From Clostridiales bacterium (GTDB lineage Bacteria > Bacillota > Desulfotomaculia > Desulfotomaculales > VENG01), in contig JAIPEW010000023.1 in the NCBI GenBank assembly GCA_021736985.1, forward strand, positions 1 to 43,072: 43,072 nucleotides of DNA, read 5' to 3'. A model generated the notes under the pieces. That model saw nothing but the letters and a program-made list of their open reading frames with translations, was not told where the DNA came from and searched no databases. Position numbers and translations under genes: made by a program. Of this stretch, positions 42,731 through 43,072 are shown in pieces; position 1 is the first letter of the stretch; every line of letters begins with the position of its first letter.

Positions 42731-43072
42731 GAGTAGGTCCTTAGCCGTACTATTGCGGCGTAACCGTCGCTCTAACTTGTTGGTGAATCGCTCCACCAAC
42801 AATTGAAGGACCAACTTTTTACTCACGTAAATGCTCCCAATCCTATCAGAACTTCTAACAAGAATATTGCGTGAAGCATTTACATCTGCATGCAATTTAT
42901 TGCCACAATGCCTACACCGAAAGGTTGCCTGCATAGTACGGTTATTTTTATCAACATAACCGCACTCAAAGCAAGTTTGAGAGGTGTAAGCTGGATTGAC
43001 ATAAGTAATTTTGACTCCAAACTCCTCTTTGATAGAGTCCAGCTTTTCAGCAATAATTCTTTTTCCAAAGCG
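42671..43072 (-). CDS. tnpB: TnpB (IS605 OrfB family), C-terminal part, cut by window edge
   Basis: One frame runs without a stop from the window's right edge to 42671 (134 codons visible). It reads RFGKRIIAEKLDSIKEEFGVKI, then the zinc finger YTSQTCFECGYVDKNNRTMQATFRCRHCG (four cysteines), then LHADVNASRNIL with the RuvC-III Asp. These are the last catalytic parts of TnpB, the RNA-guided DNA nuclease of IS200/IS605 elements and ancestor of Cas12. The start, the first two RuvC motifs and any tnpA lie outside the window. The C-terminus is intact. Confidence 0.93.
   Translation of the reverse strand, partial: RFGKRIIAEKLDSIKEEFGVKITYVNPAYTSQTCFECGYVDKNNRTMQATFRCRHCGNKLHADVNASRNILVRSSDRIGSIYVSKKLVLQLLVERFTNKLERRLRRNSTAKDLLLSNPYFKDYRERFKGVLPA

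Noticed and set aside
42880-43068. 62-aa frame at the right edge
   Set aside because: The adjacent frame encodes the TnpB zinc finger without interruption, so this is an out-of-frame shadow.
1-43072. tRNA or rRNA genes
   Set aside because: No cloverleaf with conserved T-arm sequence and no rRNA stretch was seen.

Overview
The window looks like a chromosomal segment of a Bacillota (Firmicutes) bacterium, most likely a spore-forming Clostridia-type anaerobe. The evidence is strong AGGAGG-type ribosome sites, a YvrJ / DUF2922 / DUF1659 small-gene trio, a YjcZ-like 39-aa protein, an amidase with a copper-amine-oxidase-type N-terminal domain plus SH3 and AMIN domains, and a c-di-GMP-I riboswitch in front of a chemoreceptor. 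The species cannot be fixed from the sequence alone.

Region 1 (about 0.1-23 kb, all minus strand) is an exopolysaccharide or capsule cluster. It runs from cysC (22946) down to a WbuB-like glycosyltransferase and a 274-aa orphan protein, and ends in a hairpin terminator at 131-162. It encodes a Wzx flippase, a Wzy-type polymerase, six glycosyltransferases and sugar-nucleotide enzymes: Ugd for UDP-GlcA, a probable UDP-GlcA 4-epimerase, a WecC-like UDP-ManNAc dehydrogenase, and Gmd plus Fcl for GDP-L-fucose. It also encodes two sulfotransferases, APS kinase (PAPS supply), a heparinase II/III-family protein and an Asp-box beta-propeller. Together these predict a sulfated, uronate-rich, fucose-containing polymer. 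No priming transferase or Wzz/Wzc chain-length system is visible. Several transferase genes are very AT-rich, which suggests piecemeal acquisition.

Region 2 (22.95-24.13 kb) is a block of degenerate TCAGT-type heptamer/octamer repeats around a gene for a free-standing four-helix-bundle (S23/IVP family) protein. The last ~80 bp of that gene occur three times in tandem at a period of about 112 bp. The other flank is an array of inverted repeats with shared loops. The block lies between a MarR-like regulator (24.2-24.7 kb) and the polysaccharide cluster.

Region 3 (24.2-29.4 kb) holds the regulator, a small unknown ORF, a HEPN/MNT toxin-antitoxin pair with a good sigma-A promoter, the YvrJ/DUF2922/DUF1659 operon, a 57-aa membrane protein, an AbrB-like protein and a DUF2250-like / homocysteine S-methyltransferase pair.

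Region 4 (29.4-34.6 kb) holds the riboswitch-controlled chemoreceptor and several small proteins with clear terminators. It also has a TetR regulator followed by a small multidrug-export-type membrane protein.

Region 5 (34.6-43.07 kb) holds a metallophosphoesterase, a SWIM/SNF2 helicase, a cell-wall amidase, HicA/HicB, an MBL-fold hydrolase and the C-terminal part of an IS605-type TnpB cut by the window edge. A short palindrome (AAGTTGGTG-CCTGT-CACCAACTT type) recurs five times between 27.3 and 39.2 kb, with a sixth hybrid copy at 29.9 kb. In three copies it supplies the stop codon of four genes, including both genes of a convergent pair.

The least explained material is the four-helix-bundle repeat block, the stop-codon palindromes, and the sulfated-polymer cluster with apparently cytoplasmic lyase and propeller proteins.
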